A stretch of DNA of 64,000 bases from Streptomyces roseolus (GCF_014649855.1 NZ_BMTV01000032.1:22161-86160); one strand, 5' to 3'; positions 35,698 to 43,845 are shown, counted from the first letter of the stretch. Notes: a model not told the origin generated them from the letters alone. A program made the numbers and translations.

Positions 35698-35769
35698 CCG
35701 CTTCCTCGCCCGCCGCCGCCCCGATGCCGTCTCCCTGTCCGTCTCACGCACGTGCCGCGCGGTGCTCTC

Positions 35770-35799
35770 GGGAATGCGCGCCCCTTAGGATCCGTTGGG
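35770..35799 (+). promoter_or_regulatory. SigR-type promoter of trxBA
   Basis: GGGAAT (35770-35775), exactly 18 bp, then GTTGGG (35794-35799). This matches the thiol-oxidative-stress sigma factor SigR consensus GGGAAT-N18-GTT. It lies 70 bp upstream of the trxB start. SigR control of trxBA is established in S. coelicolor. Confidence 0.85.
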
Positions 35800-35869
35800 T
35801 GGGGTGGAGAGAGACCGAGACACCGCCCCCATAGGCAGTAGGCAGTCTGCAGAGACGAGGAAGAAACCC

Positions 35870-36835
35870 GTGAGCGACGTCCGTAACGTGATCATCATCG
35901 GCTCCGGGCCCGCGGGTTACACCGCCGCGCTCTACACGGCCCGGGCGTCGCTGAACCCGCTGGTCTTCGAAGGTGCCGTCACCGCCGGTGGCGCCCTGAT
36001 GAACACCACCGAGGTCGAGAACTTCCCCGGCTTCCGTGACGGCATCATGGGCCCGGACCTCATGGACAACATGCGGGCGCAGGCCGAGCGCTTCGGCGCC
36101 GAGCTCGTTCCGGACGACGTCGTCGCCGTGGACCTCACCGGTGACATCAAGACCGTCACCGACACCGCCGGCACCGTGCACCGTGCCAAGGCCGTCATCG
36201 TCACCACCGGTTCGCAGCACCGCAAGCTCGGCCTGCCGAACGAGGACACCCTCTCCGGCCGCGGTGTCTCCTGGTGCGCCACCTGCGACGGCTTCTTCTT
36301 CAAGGACCAGGACATCGTCGTCGTCGGCGGCGGCGACACCGCGATGGAGGAGGCGACCTTCCTCTCGCGCTTCGCCCGGTCGGTCACCATCGTCCACCGC
36401 CGTGACACCCTGCGCGCCTCCAAGGCCATGCAGGAGCGTGCCTTCGCCGACCCGAAGATCTCCTTCGCCTGGAACAGCGAGGTGGCCGAGATCCACGGCG
36501 ACCAGAAGCTCGCCGGTCTGACCCTGCGCGACACCCAGACGGGCGAGACCCGCGAGCTGGCCGCCACCGGTCTCTTCATCGCCGTGGGCCACGACCCCCG
36601 GACCGAGCTGTTCAAGGGCCAGCTGGACCTCGACGAGGAGGGTTACCTCAAGGTCGCCGCCCCGTCGACCCGCACCAACCTCACGGGCGTCTTCGGCGCC
36701 GGTGACGTCGTCGACCACACCTACCGCCAGGCCATCACGGCCGCCGGTACCGGATGCTCCGCCGCGCTCGACGCCGAGCGCTTCCTGGCCGCTCTCTCCG
36801 ACAGCGAGAAGCTGGCCGAGACCCCCGCGGTCTGA
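35870..36835 (+). CDS. trxB: Thioredoxin reductase
   Basis: The protein has 321 residues. FAD loop IIIGSGPAGYTAALYTARA, redox pair in SWCATCDGFFF (CATC), NADPH loop VVVGGGDTAMEEATFLSR, and GVFGAGDVVDHTYRQAITAA at the second FAD site. It reduces thioredoxin with NADPH in the cytoplasm. GTG 35870 follows GAGGAAGAAACCC; an ATG at 35795 lies upstream of the ribosome site and beside the promoter, so I rejected it. A SigR-type promoter precedes it and trxA follows 46 nt downstream. Confidence 0.96.
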   Translation: MSDVRNVIIIGSGPAGYTAALYTARASLNPLVFEGAVTAGGALMNTTEVENFPGFRDGIMGPDLMDNMRAQAERFGAELVPDDVVAVDLTGDIKTVTDTAGTVHRAKAVIVTTGSQHRKLGLPNEDTLSGRGVSWCATCDGFFFKDQDIVVVGGGDTAMEEATFLSRFARSVTIVHRRDTLRASKAMQERAFADPKISFAWNSEVAEIHGDQKLAGLTLRDTQTGETRELAATGLFIAVGHDPRTELFKGQLDLDEEGYLKVAAPSTRTNLTGVFGAGDVVDHTYRQAITAAGTGCSAALDAERFLAALSDSEKLAETPAV

Positions 36836-36881
36836 CCCGAGCTCTCTTCACCTCACACCCCGCGAAGTTAAGGAGGCCGCC

Positions 36882-37214
36882 GTGGCCGGCGCCCTGAAGA
36901 ACGTGACCGACGCTTCCTTCGAAGAGGACGTCCTCAAGAGCGACAAGCCCGTTCTGGTGGACTTCTGGGCTGCCTGGTGCGGCCCGTGCCGTCAGATCGC
37001 CCCGTCGCTGGAGGCCATCGCCGCCGAGCACGGCGAGATCGAGATCGTGAAGCTCAACATCGACGAGAACCCGGCCACGGCCGCGAAGTACGGCGTCATG
37101 TCCATCCCGACGCTCAACGTCTACCAGGGTGGCGAGGTCGTGAAGACCATCGTCGGCGCCAAGCCGAAGGCCGCCATCCTGCGCGACCTGGAGCCCTTCG
37201 TCGACGCGAAGTGA
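36882..37214 (+). CDS. trxA: Thioredoxin
   Basis: The protein has 110 residues. The active site WAAWCGPCRQIAPSLEAIAA has the canonical WCGPC; SIPTLNVYQGGEVVKTIVG contains the cis-Pro loop. It is cotranscribed with trxB and reduces protein disulfides in the cytoplasm. GTG 36882 has AAGGAGG 5 nt upstream. The longer open frame from 36702 is inside trxB. A parS site and a strong terminator follow. Confidence 0.96.
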   Translation: MAGALKNVTDASFEEDVLKSDKPVLVDFWAAWCGPCRQIAPSLEAIAAEHGEIEIVKLNIDENPATAAKYGVMSIPTLNVYQGGEVVKTIVGAKPKAAILRDLEPFVDAK

Positions 37215-37223
37215 GCCCACGCT

Positions 37224-37237
37224 GTTTCACGTGAAAC
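37224..37237. promoter_or_regulatory. parS site 9
   Basis: Exact GTTTCACGTGAAAC between convergent trxA and GNAT genes, ending in the first bases of the trxA terminator stem. Confidence 0.95.
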
Positions 37238-37268
37238 GGCCCGTCCCCGGAAGGGGGCGGGCCGTTTT
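37235..37268 (+). terminator. trxA terminator
   Basis: ACGGCCCG...CCCC and GGGG...CGGGCCGT pair across a GGAA loop and are followed by TTTTC. It overlaps the end of parS site 9 by 3 bp. Confidence 0.85.
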
Positions 37269-37295
37269 CGTTCTCCGTCCGGAGCGGTTCCGGGT

Positions 37296-37913
37296 TCACA
37301 GGGGTCGGAGCGCGGGCTCCTTCTGGACCGCGCCGAGCAGCCGGTCCAGGGCCATCTCGACGTCCTCCTTCCAGGAGAGCGTCGTCCGCAGCTCCAGTCG
37401 GAGCCGGGGGAAGGCGGGGTGCGGACGTACGGTCTTGAAGCCGACCGCGAGCAGATGGTCCGCCGGCAGCACGCAGGCCGGTTCCTTCCAGCGGGCGTCG
37501 CCGAAGGCCTCGATGGCCTTGAAGCCCCGCCGGAGCACGTCCTTGGCGACCGTCTGCACCATCACCCGGCCCAGCCCCTGTCCCTGGTACTCCGGCATGA
37601 TCCAGGCCGTCATCAGCTGGACGGCGTCCGCCGCCACGGGACTTGTGGGAAAGGCGGTCGAGCGCGGTACATAGGCCGGGGGCGCGTAGAGGACGTACCC
37701 GACCGGCACCTCGTCGACGTAGACGACCCGGCCGCAGGAGCCCCACTCCAGCAGGACGGCGGAGATCCACGCCTCCTTCTCGACCTCCGCGCGGCCCGCC
37801 TTCACGGCCGCCTCGCCGCTCACCGGATCGAGCTCCCAGAACACACAGGAACGACAGCGCTTCGGCAGATCCGGAAGATTGTCCAGCGTGAGCGGTACGA
37901 GCCGACGCCCCAC
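37296..37913 (-). CDS. GNAT-family acetyltransferase, conserved next to parB
   Basis: The protein has 205 residues. The core reads YVDEVPVGYVLYAPPAYVPR, then AWIMPEYQGQGLGRVMVQTV, the acetyl-CoA loop, and ends in DRLLGAVQKEPALRPL. An N-terminal CRSCVFWELD has two close cysteines of unknown use. The function is unknown, although its place between trxA and parB is conserved in Streptomyces. I chose GTG 37913, with GAGG 6 nt upstream; the frame is open to 38039 without a ribosome site. Confidence 0.75.
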   Translation of the reverse strand: MGRRLVPLTLDNLPDLPKRCRSCVFWELDPVSGEAAVKAGRAEVEKEAWISAVLLEWGSCGRVVYVDEVPVGYVLYAPPAYVPRSTAFPTSPVAADAVQLMTAWIMPEYQGQGLGRVMVQTVAKDVLRRGFKAIEAFGDARWKEPACVLPADHLLAVGFKTVRPHPAFPRLRLELRTTLSWKEDVEMALDRLLGAVQKEPALRPL

Positions 37914-38015
37914 GGCTGCCCTCGCTTCCCTGGCCGTCGCACGGCCACCGAGCACGGATACGGCTCTCGGAATCGTAACCAGCGAGCCCGCGCGACGACA
38001 CCGCACACAGGCAAA

Positions 38016-38057
38016 GGGCGGGGAGCCTCCCGGTGTCACCCGGAACGCTCCCCGCCC
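38016..38057 (-). terminator. Terminator after parB
   Basis: GGGCGGGGAGC pairs with GCTCCCCGCCC and the stem continues with TCCCGG/CCCGGA around a TGTCA loop. It lies just past the parB stop at 38077. Confidence 0.8.
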
Positions 38058-38076
38058 TAGAGGCCTTCGGGAGGGC

Positions 38077-39132
38077 TTACTCCTCGCCCTGCTCCCCCTC
38101 CTGGTCCGCCTTCAGCTGGTCCATGACCTTGTTCTCGCCGGGGGCCAGCGTGGTGAGGATCCGGTCGAGGTCCTCCACCGAGGCGAACTCGACGACGATC
38201 TTGCCCTTCTGCTGCCCCAGGTCGACCTTCACCCGGGTCTCGAAACGGTCCGAGAGGCGGGTCGCCAGATCGGAGAAGACCGGCGACACCCGGGCACCGG
38301 CCCGCGGCTTCTTGGCCTTCGCCGCAGCGGGCTCCTCCAGGCCCATGAGCTTCACGATCTCCTCGGCCGTGCGCACCGAGAGGCCCTCGGAGACGATCCG
38401 GAACGCCAGCTGGTCCTGGGCCTCCGGGTCCTCCACGCCGAGCAGGGCGCGGGCATGGCCGGCGGAGATCACTCCGGCGGCGACCCGGCGCTGGACCGGC
38501 GGGGAGAGCCGGAGGAGTCGCAGGGTGTTGGAGACCTGCGGGCGGGAGCGTCCGATCCGGTCGGCGAGCTGGTCGTGGGTGCAGCCGAAGTCCGTGAGCA
38601 GCTGCTCGTAGGCGGCGGCCTCCTCCAGCGGATTCAGCTGGGCCCGGTGGAGGTTCTCCAGCAGGGCGTCCAGGAGCATCTTCTCGTCGTCGGTCGCCCG
38701 GACGATCGCGGGGATGGACTCCAGGCCGGCCTCGCGGCAGGCCCGCCAACGCCGCTCACCCATGATCAGCTCATAGGCGTCGGCGTCGGTCTTGCGGACG
38801 ACCACGGGCTGGAGCAGGCCGACCTCCTTGATGGAGGTGACGAGCTCGGCGAGGGCTTCGTCGTCGAAGACCGTGCGCGGCTGCTGTTTGTTGGGCGTGA
38901 TGGCGTCGAGCGGGATCTCGGTGAAGTACGCCCCGGCGACCAGCGCCGGCTCGGGCTCCACCGGCTCCGTCACCGGCTCGGGCTGCGGGACACTCTGGGG
39001 GAACAGGCGGGCCGCACCGCTCCCGGGGAGCGTGGAGACGGCGCCGGCCTCCGGCGCCTGCTGGTCCTGAGGGGTGCCGGCGAACAGCGCGCCGAGCCCC
39101 CGCGGGCCCAGTCCCCTACGTCGGTCGCTCAC
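38077..39132 (-). CDS. parB: Chromosome-partitioning protein ParB
   Basis: The protein has 351 residues. The N-terminal region has LDAITPNKQQPRTVFDDEAL, the CTP-binding motif GERRWRACREAG and ENLHRAQLNPLEEA. The HTH DQLADRIGRSRPQVSNTL reads parS. A C-terminal dimer domain starts after about 280. It loads at the parS sites in this window, spreads as a CTP-dependent clamp and organises origins for sporulation septation. The GTG start overlaps the parA stop as GTGA (39129-39132). Confidence 0.96.
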   Translation of the reverse strand: MSDRRRGLGPRGLGALFAGTPQDQQAPEAGAVSTLPGSGAARLFPQSVPQPEPVTEPVEPEPALVAGAYFTEIPLDAITPNKQQPRTVFDDEALAELVTSIKEVGLLQPVVVRKTDADAYELIMGERRWRACREAGLESIPAIVRATDDEKMLLDALLENLHRAQLNPLEEAAAYEQLLTDFGCTHDQLADRIGRSRPQVSNTLRLLRLSPPVQRRVAAGVISAGHARALLGVEDPEAQDQLAFRIVSEGLSVRTAEEIVKLMGLEEPAAAKAKKPRAGARVSPVFSDLATRLSDRFETRVKVDLGQQKGKIVVEFASVEDLDRILTTLAPGENKVMDQLKADQEGEQGEE

Positions 39133-40208
39133 TGAAGTTCCTCCGCCATGCTGTGCTGGTTGTTCTGGTGCCCCACGCGGCCGTGCTGATGGGGCTCGTA
39201 ATGGACCGAGATGCCGCGGAAGGCGATCTCGCGCGCTGCTTCGATGTACGACAGGGCTCCACTGGAACCGGGGTCGTAGGTGATGACCGTCTGGCCGTAG
39301 CTGGGCGCCTCGGAGATGCGGACGGACCGCGGAATGCTGGTCCGGAGCACCTCCTTCCCGAAGTGGCTGCGGACTTCCTCGGCGACCTGCGACGCGAGCC
39401 GGGTGCGGCCGTCGTACATGGTCAGCAGGATCGTCGAGACGTGCAGCGTCGGGTTGAGGTGGCCACGGACCAGATCGACGTTCTTGAGGAGCTGTCCCAG
39501 CCCCTCAAGGGCGTAGTACTCGCACTGGATCGGGATGAGTACCTCGGCCCCCGCCACCAGGGCGTTGACCGAGAGCAGTCCGAGGGAGGGCGGGCAGTCG
39601 ATGAGGATGTAGTCCAGCGGCTGCTCGTACGCCTGGATCGCACGCTGGAGACGACTCTCGCGCGCCACCATGGACACCAGCTCGATCTCCGCCCCGGCGA
39701 GATCGATCGTGGCCGGGGCGCAGAAGAGGCCTTCGACGTCCAGGACCGGCTGGACCACCTCGGAGAGCGGCCTGCTGTCGACGAGGACGTCGTAGATCGA
39801 GGGGACATCGGCGTGGTGGTCGATGCCCAGTGCCGTGGAGGCGTTGCCCTGCGGATCCAGGTCGATCACCAGGACCCGGGCGCCGTGCAGGGCCAGCGAG
39901 GCGGCCAGGTTGACGGTCGTGGTCGTCTTGCCCACGCCGCCCTTCTGGTTGGCCACCACCATGATGCGGGTCTGCTCGGGACGGGGCAGTCCCTCGCCGG
40001 CGCGGCCCAGGGCTTCTACGGCCAGCTGGGCAGCACGGCCAATGGGGGTGTCATCCACCGGGGGCAGCGTTTCACGTGAAACGTCTTCCCCGGCCGATTC
40101 GGTTCGGGGACCGGGGACCGGATCGGTCATCGGTCCCGCGATGTTGGCGTCGGACCGCAAGGATTCACTCTCCTCGGCATCAAGCTCGCGATGGGAAGAG
40201 CCTGCCAT
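39129..40208 (-). CDS. parA: Chromosome-partitioning ATPase ParA
   Basis: The protein has 359 residues. The deviant Walker A motif VANQKGGVGKTTTTVNLA and DYILIDCPPSLGLLSVNALV mark it as a ParA/MinD ATPase. It polymerises or forms gradients on DNA and moves ParB-parS complexes. I use ATG 40208 (MAGSSHREL), but ATG 40130 (MTDPVPGPR) would give 333 residues; no start has a convincing ribosome site. Parts of the N-terminal region are disordered, and parS site 10 is encoded there as VSRET (residues 43-47). The gene is coupled to parB by a 4-nt overlap. Confidence 0.93.
   Translation of the reverse strand: MAGSSHRELDAEESESLRSDANIAGPMTDPVPGPRTESAGEDVSRETLPPVDDTPIGRAAQLAVEALGRAGEGLPRPEQTRIMVVANQKGGVGKTTTTVNLAASLALHGARVLVIDLDPQGNASTALGIDHHADVPSIYDVLVDSRPLSEVVQPVLDVEGLFCAPATIDLAGAEIELVSMVARESRLQRAIQAYEQPLDYILIDCPPSLGLLSVNALVAGAEVLIPIQCEYYALEGLGQLLKNVDLVRGHLNPTLHVSTILLTMYDGRTRLASQVAEEVRSHFGKEVLRTSIPRSVRISEAPSYGQTVITYDPGSSGALSYIEAAREIAFRGISVHYEPHQHGRVGHQNNQHSMAEELQ
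40069..40082. promoter_or_regulatory. parS site 10 (inside parA)
   Basis: Exact GTTTCACGTGAAAC near the 5' end of parA, read as VSRET like the two sites in the anti-sigma gene. Confidence 0.93.
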
Positions 40209-40369
40209 GCCTTCGGGGTCCTGAACCAGCGAGGTCGGTGGATCTGTGGGTGAATCCACCTTTGTGGAAAACTCCGTAACCCTCGCGGGTGGCTTCACAC
40301 GGGGTCGGTGGTCCCGGGGGGTGACTGCGGCGCGCCCGCGGCTGATGATCCCCTGGAGCAGTGAGCGAC

Positions 40370-40383
40370 GTTTCACGTGAAAC
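40370..40383. promoter_or_regulatory. parS site 11 (parA promoter region)
   Basis: Exact GTTTCACGTGAAAC in the 238-nt gap between rsmG and parA, about 160 bp upstream of the parA start. It is the copy nearest to oriC, about 6 kb away. Its place suggests ParB could feed back on parAB expression. Confidence 0.93.
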
Positions 40384-40446
40384 ACGATGCCCCCGCACCC
40401 GTGCCGGGACCGTCCGACACTCCGTGAAAGCGGACGAAAGCGACGC

Positions 40447-41163
40447 TCAGCGGCGCCGACGGGTCTTGCTGGTCCGCGCCGCCTTGGCCCGCTTGGCCGC
40501 GAAGCGCACACCGCCGGGGCTCTCCCCGACCTCGACCCGGACCACGGTGGACATCGGATCGACGATCCCCTCGCCGACCTGGAGGACCGAGGTCTCCACC
40601 ACGCCCAGCTTGGCGAGCGCGGCGCGGGCCCCGTCGAGCTCCTCCTGCGCGGTGTCGCCCTTCAACAGCAGCATCTCGCCGTAGGGGCGGAGCAGGGGCA
40701 CGCCCCAGCCGGCGAGCCGGTCGAGGGGGGCCACGGCGCGGGCGGTCACGACGTGGACCTGCGGGACCTTGCCGAGCATCTCTTCGGCGCGGCCACGGAC
40801 GACGGTCACATGATCGAGACCGAGCAGCTCCACGACCTCCGTGAGGAAGTTGGTCCGGCGCAGGAGCGGCTCCAGGAGCGTGATCTTCAGATCGGGCCGG
40901 ACCAGGGCCAGCGGGATGCCGGGCAGGCCGGCGCCCGAGCCGACGTCGCAGACCGTGACGCCCTCCGGGACGACCTCGGAGAGGACGGCGCAGTTCAGCA
41001 GGTGGCGCTCCCACAGTCGCGGGACCTCGCGCGGGCCGATGAGCCCGCGCTTCACGCCGGCGTCCGCGAGCAGCTCGGCGTAGCGCACGGCCTCGGGGAA
41101 GTACTCGCCGAAGACCTTGCGTGCCTGCTCCGGCGCCTCGGGGAGCTCCGCTTCCTCCGTCAC
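40447..41163 (-). CDS. rsmG: 16S rRNA (guanine-527 N7)-methyltransferase RsmG
   Basis: The protein has 238 residues. The SAM fold shows CDVGSGAGLPGIPLALVRPD and VTARAVAPLDRLAGW, both typical of RsmG/GidB. It methylates G527 of 16S rRNA; loss of it in Streptomyces gives low-level streptomycin resistance. The C-terminus is very basic (AAKRAKAARTSKTRRRR). GTG 41163 has AAGGA 8 nt upstream; a GTG at 41187 is less well placed. It lies between khpB and parA in the usual actinobacterial order. Confidence 0.95.
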   Translation of the reverse strand: MTEEAELPEAPEQARKVFGEYFPEAVRYAELLADAGVKRGLIGPREVPRLWERHLLNCAVLSEVVPEGVTVCDVGSGAGLPGIPLALVRPDLKITLLEPLLRRTNFLTEVVELLGLDHVTVVRGRAEEMLGKVPQVHVVTARAVAPLDRLAGWGVPLLRPYGEMLLLKGDTAQEELDGARAALAKLGVVETSVLQVGEGIVDPMSTVVRVEVGESPGGVRFAAKRAKAARTSKTRRRR

Positions 41164-41245
41164 GGGGACCGTCCTTCCATACCGCACGCGTACCGTGCGA
41201 GCGCGCTGTGGTGGCTGAGTGGCTGAACTATCAGGCTGACAAAGA

Positions 41246-41275
41246 TCGGCCCCGTCTGCGAACAGACGGGGCCGA
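41246..41275 (-). terminator. Terminator after khpB
   Basis: TCGGCCCCGTCTG and CAGACGGGGCCGA form a perfect 13-bp stem with a CGAA tetraloop, 15 nt past the khpB stop. Confidence 0.88.
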
Positions 41276-41289
41276 CGCGAGGAGACGGG

Positions 41290-41802
41290 TCAGGCAGGGA
41301 GGACGACGACGAAGCGCTGCGGCTCCTCGCCCTCGGACTCGCTGCGCAGACCGGCGGCGGCGACCGCGTCGTGCACGACCTTGCGCTCGAACGGGGTCAT
41401 CGGGTCCAGCTTGACCGGCTGACCGGAGGCCTTGACCTCGTCCGCGGCCTTGGCGCCGATCTGGGCCAGCTCCGTGCGCTTCTGCGCCCGGAAGCCGGCG
41501 ATGTCGAGCATCAGGCGGCTGCGGTCACCGGTCTCCCGGTGCACGGCGAGGCGGGTGAGCTCCTGGAGCGCCTCCAGCACCTCGCCGTCGCGGCCCACGA
41601 GCTTCTGCAGATCGCGGCCGCCGGAGTCGCTGATGATCGAGACCGCGGCCCGGTCCGCCTCGACGTCCATGTCGATGTCGCCGTCGAGGTCGGCGATGTC
41701 GAGCAGACCCTCAAGGTAGTCGGCCGCGATCTCACCCTCCTGCTCAAGGCGGGTCAGGGTGTCGCCACCCTCGGCGGCGGCGGAGGTGGTGCCTTCCGTC
41801 AC
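41290..41802 (-). CDS. khpB: Jag/KhpB-type RNA-binding protein
   Basis: The protein has 170 residues. A KH domain (about 60-105, LQKLVGRDGEVLEALQEL) precedes an R3H domain (about 130-170, MTPFERKVVHDAV with the Arg-x3-His core). It is short and lacks the full Jag N-terminal domain seen in Bacillus. The protein binds RNA and is linked to cell division in other bacteria. GTG 41802 has AAGGAG 8 nt upstream. It follows yidC by 31 nt, so they are cotranscribed. Confidence 0.92.
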   Translation of the reverse strand: MTEGTTSAAAEGGDTLTRLEQEGEIAADYLEGLLDIADLDGDIDMDVEADRAAVSIISDSGGRDLQKLVGRDGEVLEALQELTRLAVHRETGDRSRLMLDIAGFRAQKRTELAQIGAKAADEVKASGQPVKLDPMTPFERKVVHDAVAAAGLRSESEGEEPQRFVVVLPA

Positions 41803-41833
41803 GGATGGACTCCTTCTAGCTACGTGGACGCTT

Positions 41834-43126
41834 CTACTTCTTGGAGGACGGGTGCTTGGGCCGCTGCTGGCCCTTGCGCTGGCGGGAGCCGCCGGAGTTC
41901 GCGCGGCTGCGGCCGCCGCCCTGCGCGCCGCCCTTGGCGGGCGTCTCGGGCTTCTTCTCCAGCGAGGTCTTCGGCCGGGCGTCCTGGGCGGCCTCGCCCG
42001 TGGACTCCTCGGCCGTCTCCTCGACGGTCTCCTCGCTCTTGGCCTGCTGGCCGCCGGACTGGCGCTGGGCCTTGGTCTGGCGCTTGGGCTGCTGGCGCTT
42101 GGGGGCGGCGGTGCCCTCGGCCTCGGCGACGGCGGCGTCGCTCTTCACCACGGTGCCGTCGGCCTGGGCGGCGAAGCCGGCCTTGGCGAGACCGCCGATG
42201 AAGCGGCGCTCGTTCTCGTTGCGGTCCGAACCCTTGGCGACGATCGCCTTGACGACGGCCTTGTGGCGACGGCTGCGGATCTCACCGTGGTGCGTGACGC
42301 TCTTCAGCAGGCGCTGGAGGTAGGAGTCCTGCGCCTTGCTGCCCGGGGTCGGGTTCTGGTTGATCACGTACATCTGCTGGCCCATGGTCCACACGTTGGT
42401 GGTCAGCCAGTAGACGAGGACACCGACGGGGAAGTTGATGCCCATGACGGCGAAGATCACCGGGAAGATGTACATGAGCATCTTCTGCTGCTGCATGTAC
42501 GGGGTCTTCACCGAGAGGTCGACGTTCTTCATCATCAGCTGGCGCTGGGTGAAGAACTGCGAGGCCGACATCAGGACGATCATGATCGCGGTGACGATGC
42601 GGACGTCGGTGAGCGAGGCGCCGAGGGCGGCGACCGCCTCGGGGGAGTCCATGAACTTCGAGGCGATCGGGGCACCGAAGATGTGCGCCTCACGGGCGCT
42701 GTCGACCAGCTCCTGGTTGAGGGCACCGATCTTCTTGCCCGACGCGATGTTGGACAGCACGTGGTACAGGGCGAAGAAGAACGGCGACTGGGCGAGGATG
42801 GGAAGGCACGAGGAGAGCGGGTTGGTGCCCGTCTCCTTGTACAGCTTCATCATCTCTTCGGACTGGCGCTGCTTGTCGCTCTTGTAGCGCTCCTGGATCG
42901 CCTTCATCTTCGGCTGGAGCGCCTGCATGTTCCGGGTCGCCTTGATCTGCTTCACGAAGAGCGGGATCAGCGCGATACGGATCAGCACCACGAGGGACAC
43001 GATCGACAGGCCCCAGGCCCAGCCCGTGTCGGGGCCGAAGATCGCCCCGTACAGCTTGTGGAACTGGACGATGACCCAGGAAACGGGCCAGGTGATGAAG
43101 CTGAACAGACTGGCAATCGTGTCCAC
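41834..43126 (-). CDS. yidC: Membrane protein insertase YidC
   Basis: The protein has 430 residues. Five membrane segments are visible, including WGLSIVSLVVLIRIALIPLF with the conserved groove arginine, SPFFFALYHVLSNIA, and KMLMYIFPVIFAVMGINFPV. A long charged Gln/Lys-rich C-terminal tail (about 300-430) is a Streptomyces feature. It inserts proteins into the membrane with or without SecYEG. GTG 43126 has AAGGAG 8 nt upstream. yidD ends 3 nt upstream. Confidence 0.95.
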   Translation of the reverse strand: MDTIASLFSFITWPVSWVIVQFHKLYGAIFGPDTGWAWGLSIVSLVVLIRIALIPLFVKQIKATRNMQALQPKMKAIQERYKSDKQRQSEEMMKLYKETGTNPLSSCLPILAQSPFFFALYHVLSNIASGKKIGALNQELVDSAREAHIFGAPIASKFMDSPEAVAALGASLTDVRIVTAIMIVLMSASQFFTQRQLMMKNVDLSVKTPYMQQQKMLMYIFPVIFAVMGINFPVGVLVYWLTTNVWTMGQQMYVINQNPTPGSKAQDSYLQRLLKSVTHHGEIRSRRHKAVVKAIVAKGSDRNENERRFIGGLAKAGFAAQADGTVVKSDAAVAEAEGTAAPKRQQPKRQTKAQRQSGGQQAKSEETVEETAEESTGEAAQDARPKTSLEKKPETPAKGGAQGGGRSRANSGGSRQRKGQQRPKHPSSKK

Positions 43127-43129
43127 TAA

Positions 43130-43456
43130 TCAGGCTCCTTGAGCATTGGGCGAGGTCTCTGCGGCCGGGCTCGTCTCGGCGGAGATCCCGCCCTTGTCGC
43201 CGCGCAGCGCGTTCCTGAGCATCTCGTGCCAGCGCGGTCGCTTCCGCGGAGGGACATGGTCCACTCCGCCGGGCGACCACGGATTGCACCGCAGGATGCG
43301 CCAGGCGGTCAGGGCGATGCCCTTGATCGCGCCATGCCGGTCTATGGCCGTGAATCCGTAGTGGGAACACGACGGGTAGTACCGGCAGACGTCGCCCAGG
43401 AGCGGGCTGATCGTCCACTGGTACAGCTTGATGAGGGCGAGGAACGGGTACTTCAT
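43130..43456 (-). CDS. yidD: Membrane-insertion efficiency factor YidD
   Basis: The protein has 108 residues. The core LYQWTISPLLGDVCRYYPSC, HYGFTAIDRHGAIKG and ILRCNPWSPGGVDHVP is the YidD signature (three cysteines, GGxDPVP-like end). An extra 35-residue tail follows. It aids YidC. The ATG overlaps the rnpA stop by 4 nt (ATGA). Confidence 0.94.
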   Translation of the reverse strand: MKYPFLALIKLYQWTISPLLGDVCRYYPSCSHYGFTAIDRHGAIKGIALTAWRILRCNPWSPGGVDHVPPRKRPRWHEMLRNALRGDKGGISAETSPAAETSPNAQGA

Positions 43457-43824
43457 CGCGTACCCCCTCCCAGCAGCCTCTGAAGGGCGGCGTCCAGGTC
43501 GCGGGCCAGGTGGGCGTGGTCGGCGTCACCGGCTCCGGGCAACGCCCGTACGACCACCAGGCTACCGGGGGGCAGCGTGGAGAGCCGGTCGCGGACGAGG
43601 TGGCGCAGACGACGCTTCACCTGGTTGCGGACGACCGCACCGCCCACGGCCTTGCTCACGACGAAACCCGCACGCGTCGGGGGAGCGCTCTCCCCAGGCG
43701 CGTGCGGGTCCGTTGCACCGCTACGTAGGTGGACGACGAGGAGCGGGCGACCGGCCCGGCGTCCTCGACGTACCGCGGTTGCGAAGTCCTCGCGCCGCCT
43801 CAGCCGATTCTCGGTAGGCAGCAC
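43453..43824 (-). CDS. rnpA: Ribonuclease P protein component
   Basis: The protein has 123 residues. LRRREDFATAVRRGRRAGRP and VVRNQVKRRLRHLVRDRL include the RNR motif that binds the RNase P RNA. It matures tRNA 5' ends. The GTG at 43824 is 21 nt downstream of the rpmH stop; an AGGT element lies about 6 nt before it. The order rpmH-rnpA-yidD-yidC is universal in this phylum. Confidence 0.95.
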   Translation of the reverse strand: MLPTENRLRRREDFATAVRRGRRAGRPLLVVHLRSGATDPHAPGESAPPTRAGFVVSKAVGGAVVRNQVKRRLRHLVRDRLSTLPPGSLVVVRALPGAGDADHAHLARDLDAALQRLLGGGTR

Positions 43825-43845
43825 GTCATGACCTGTTTAGGTGGA

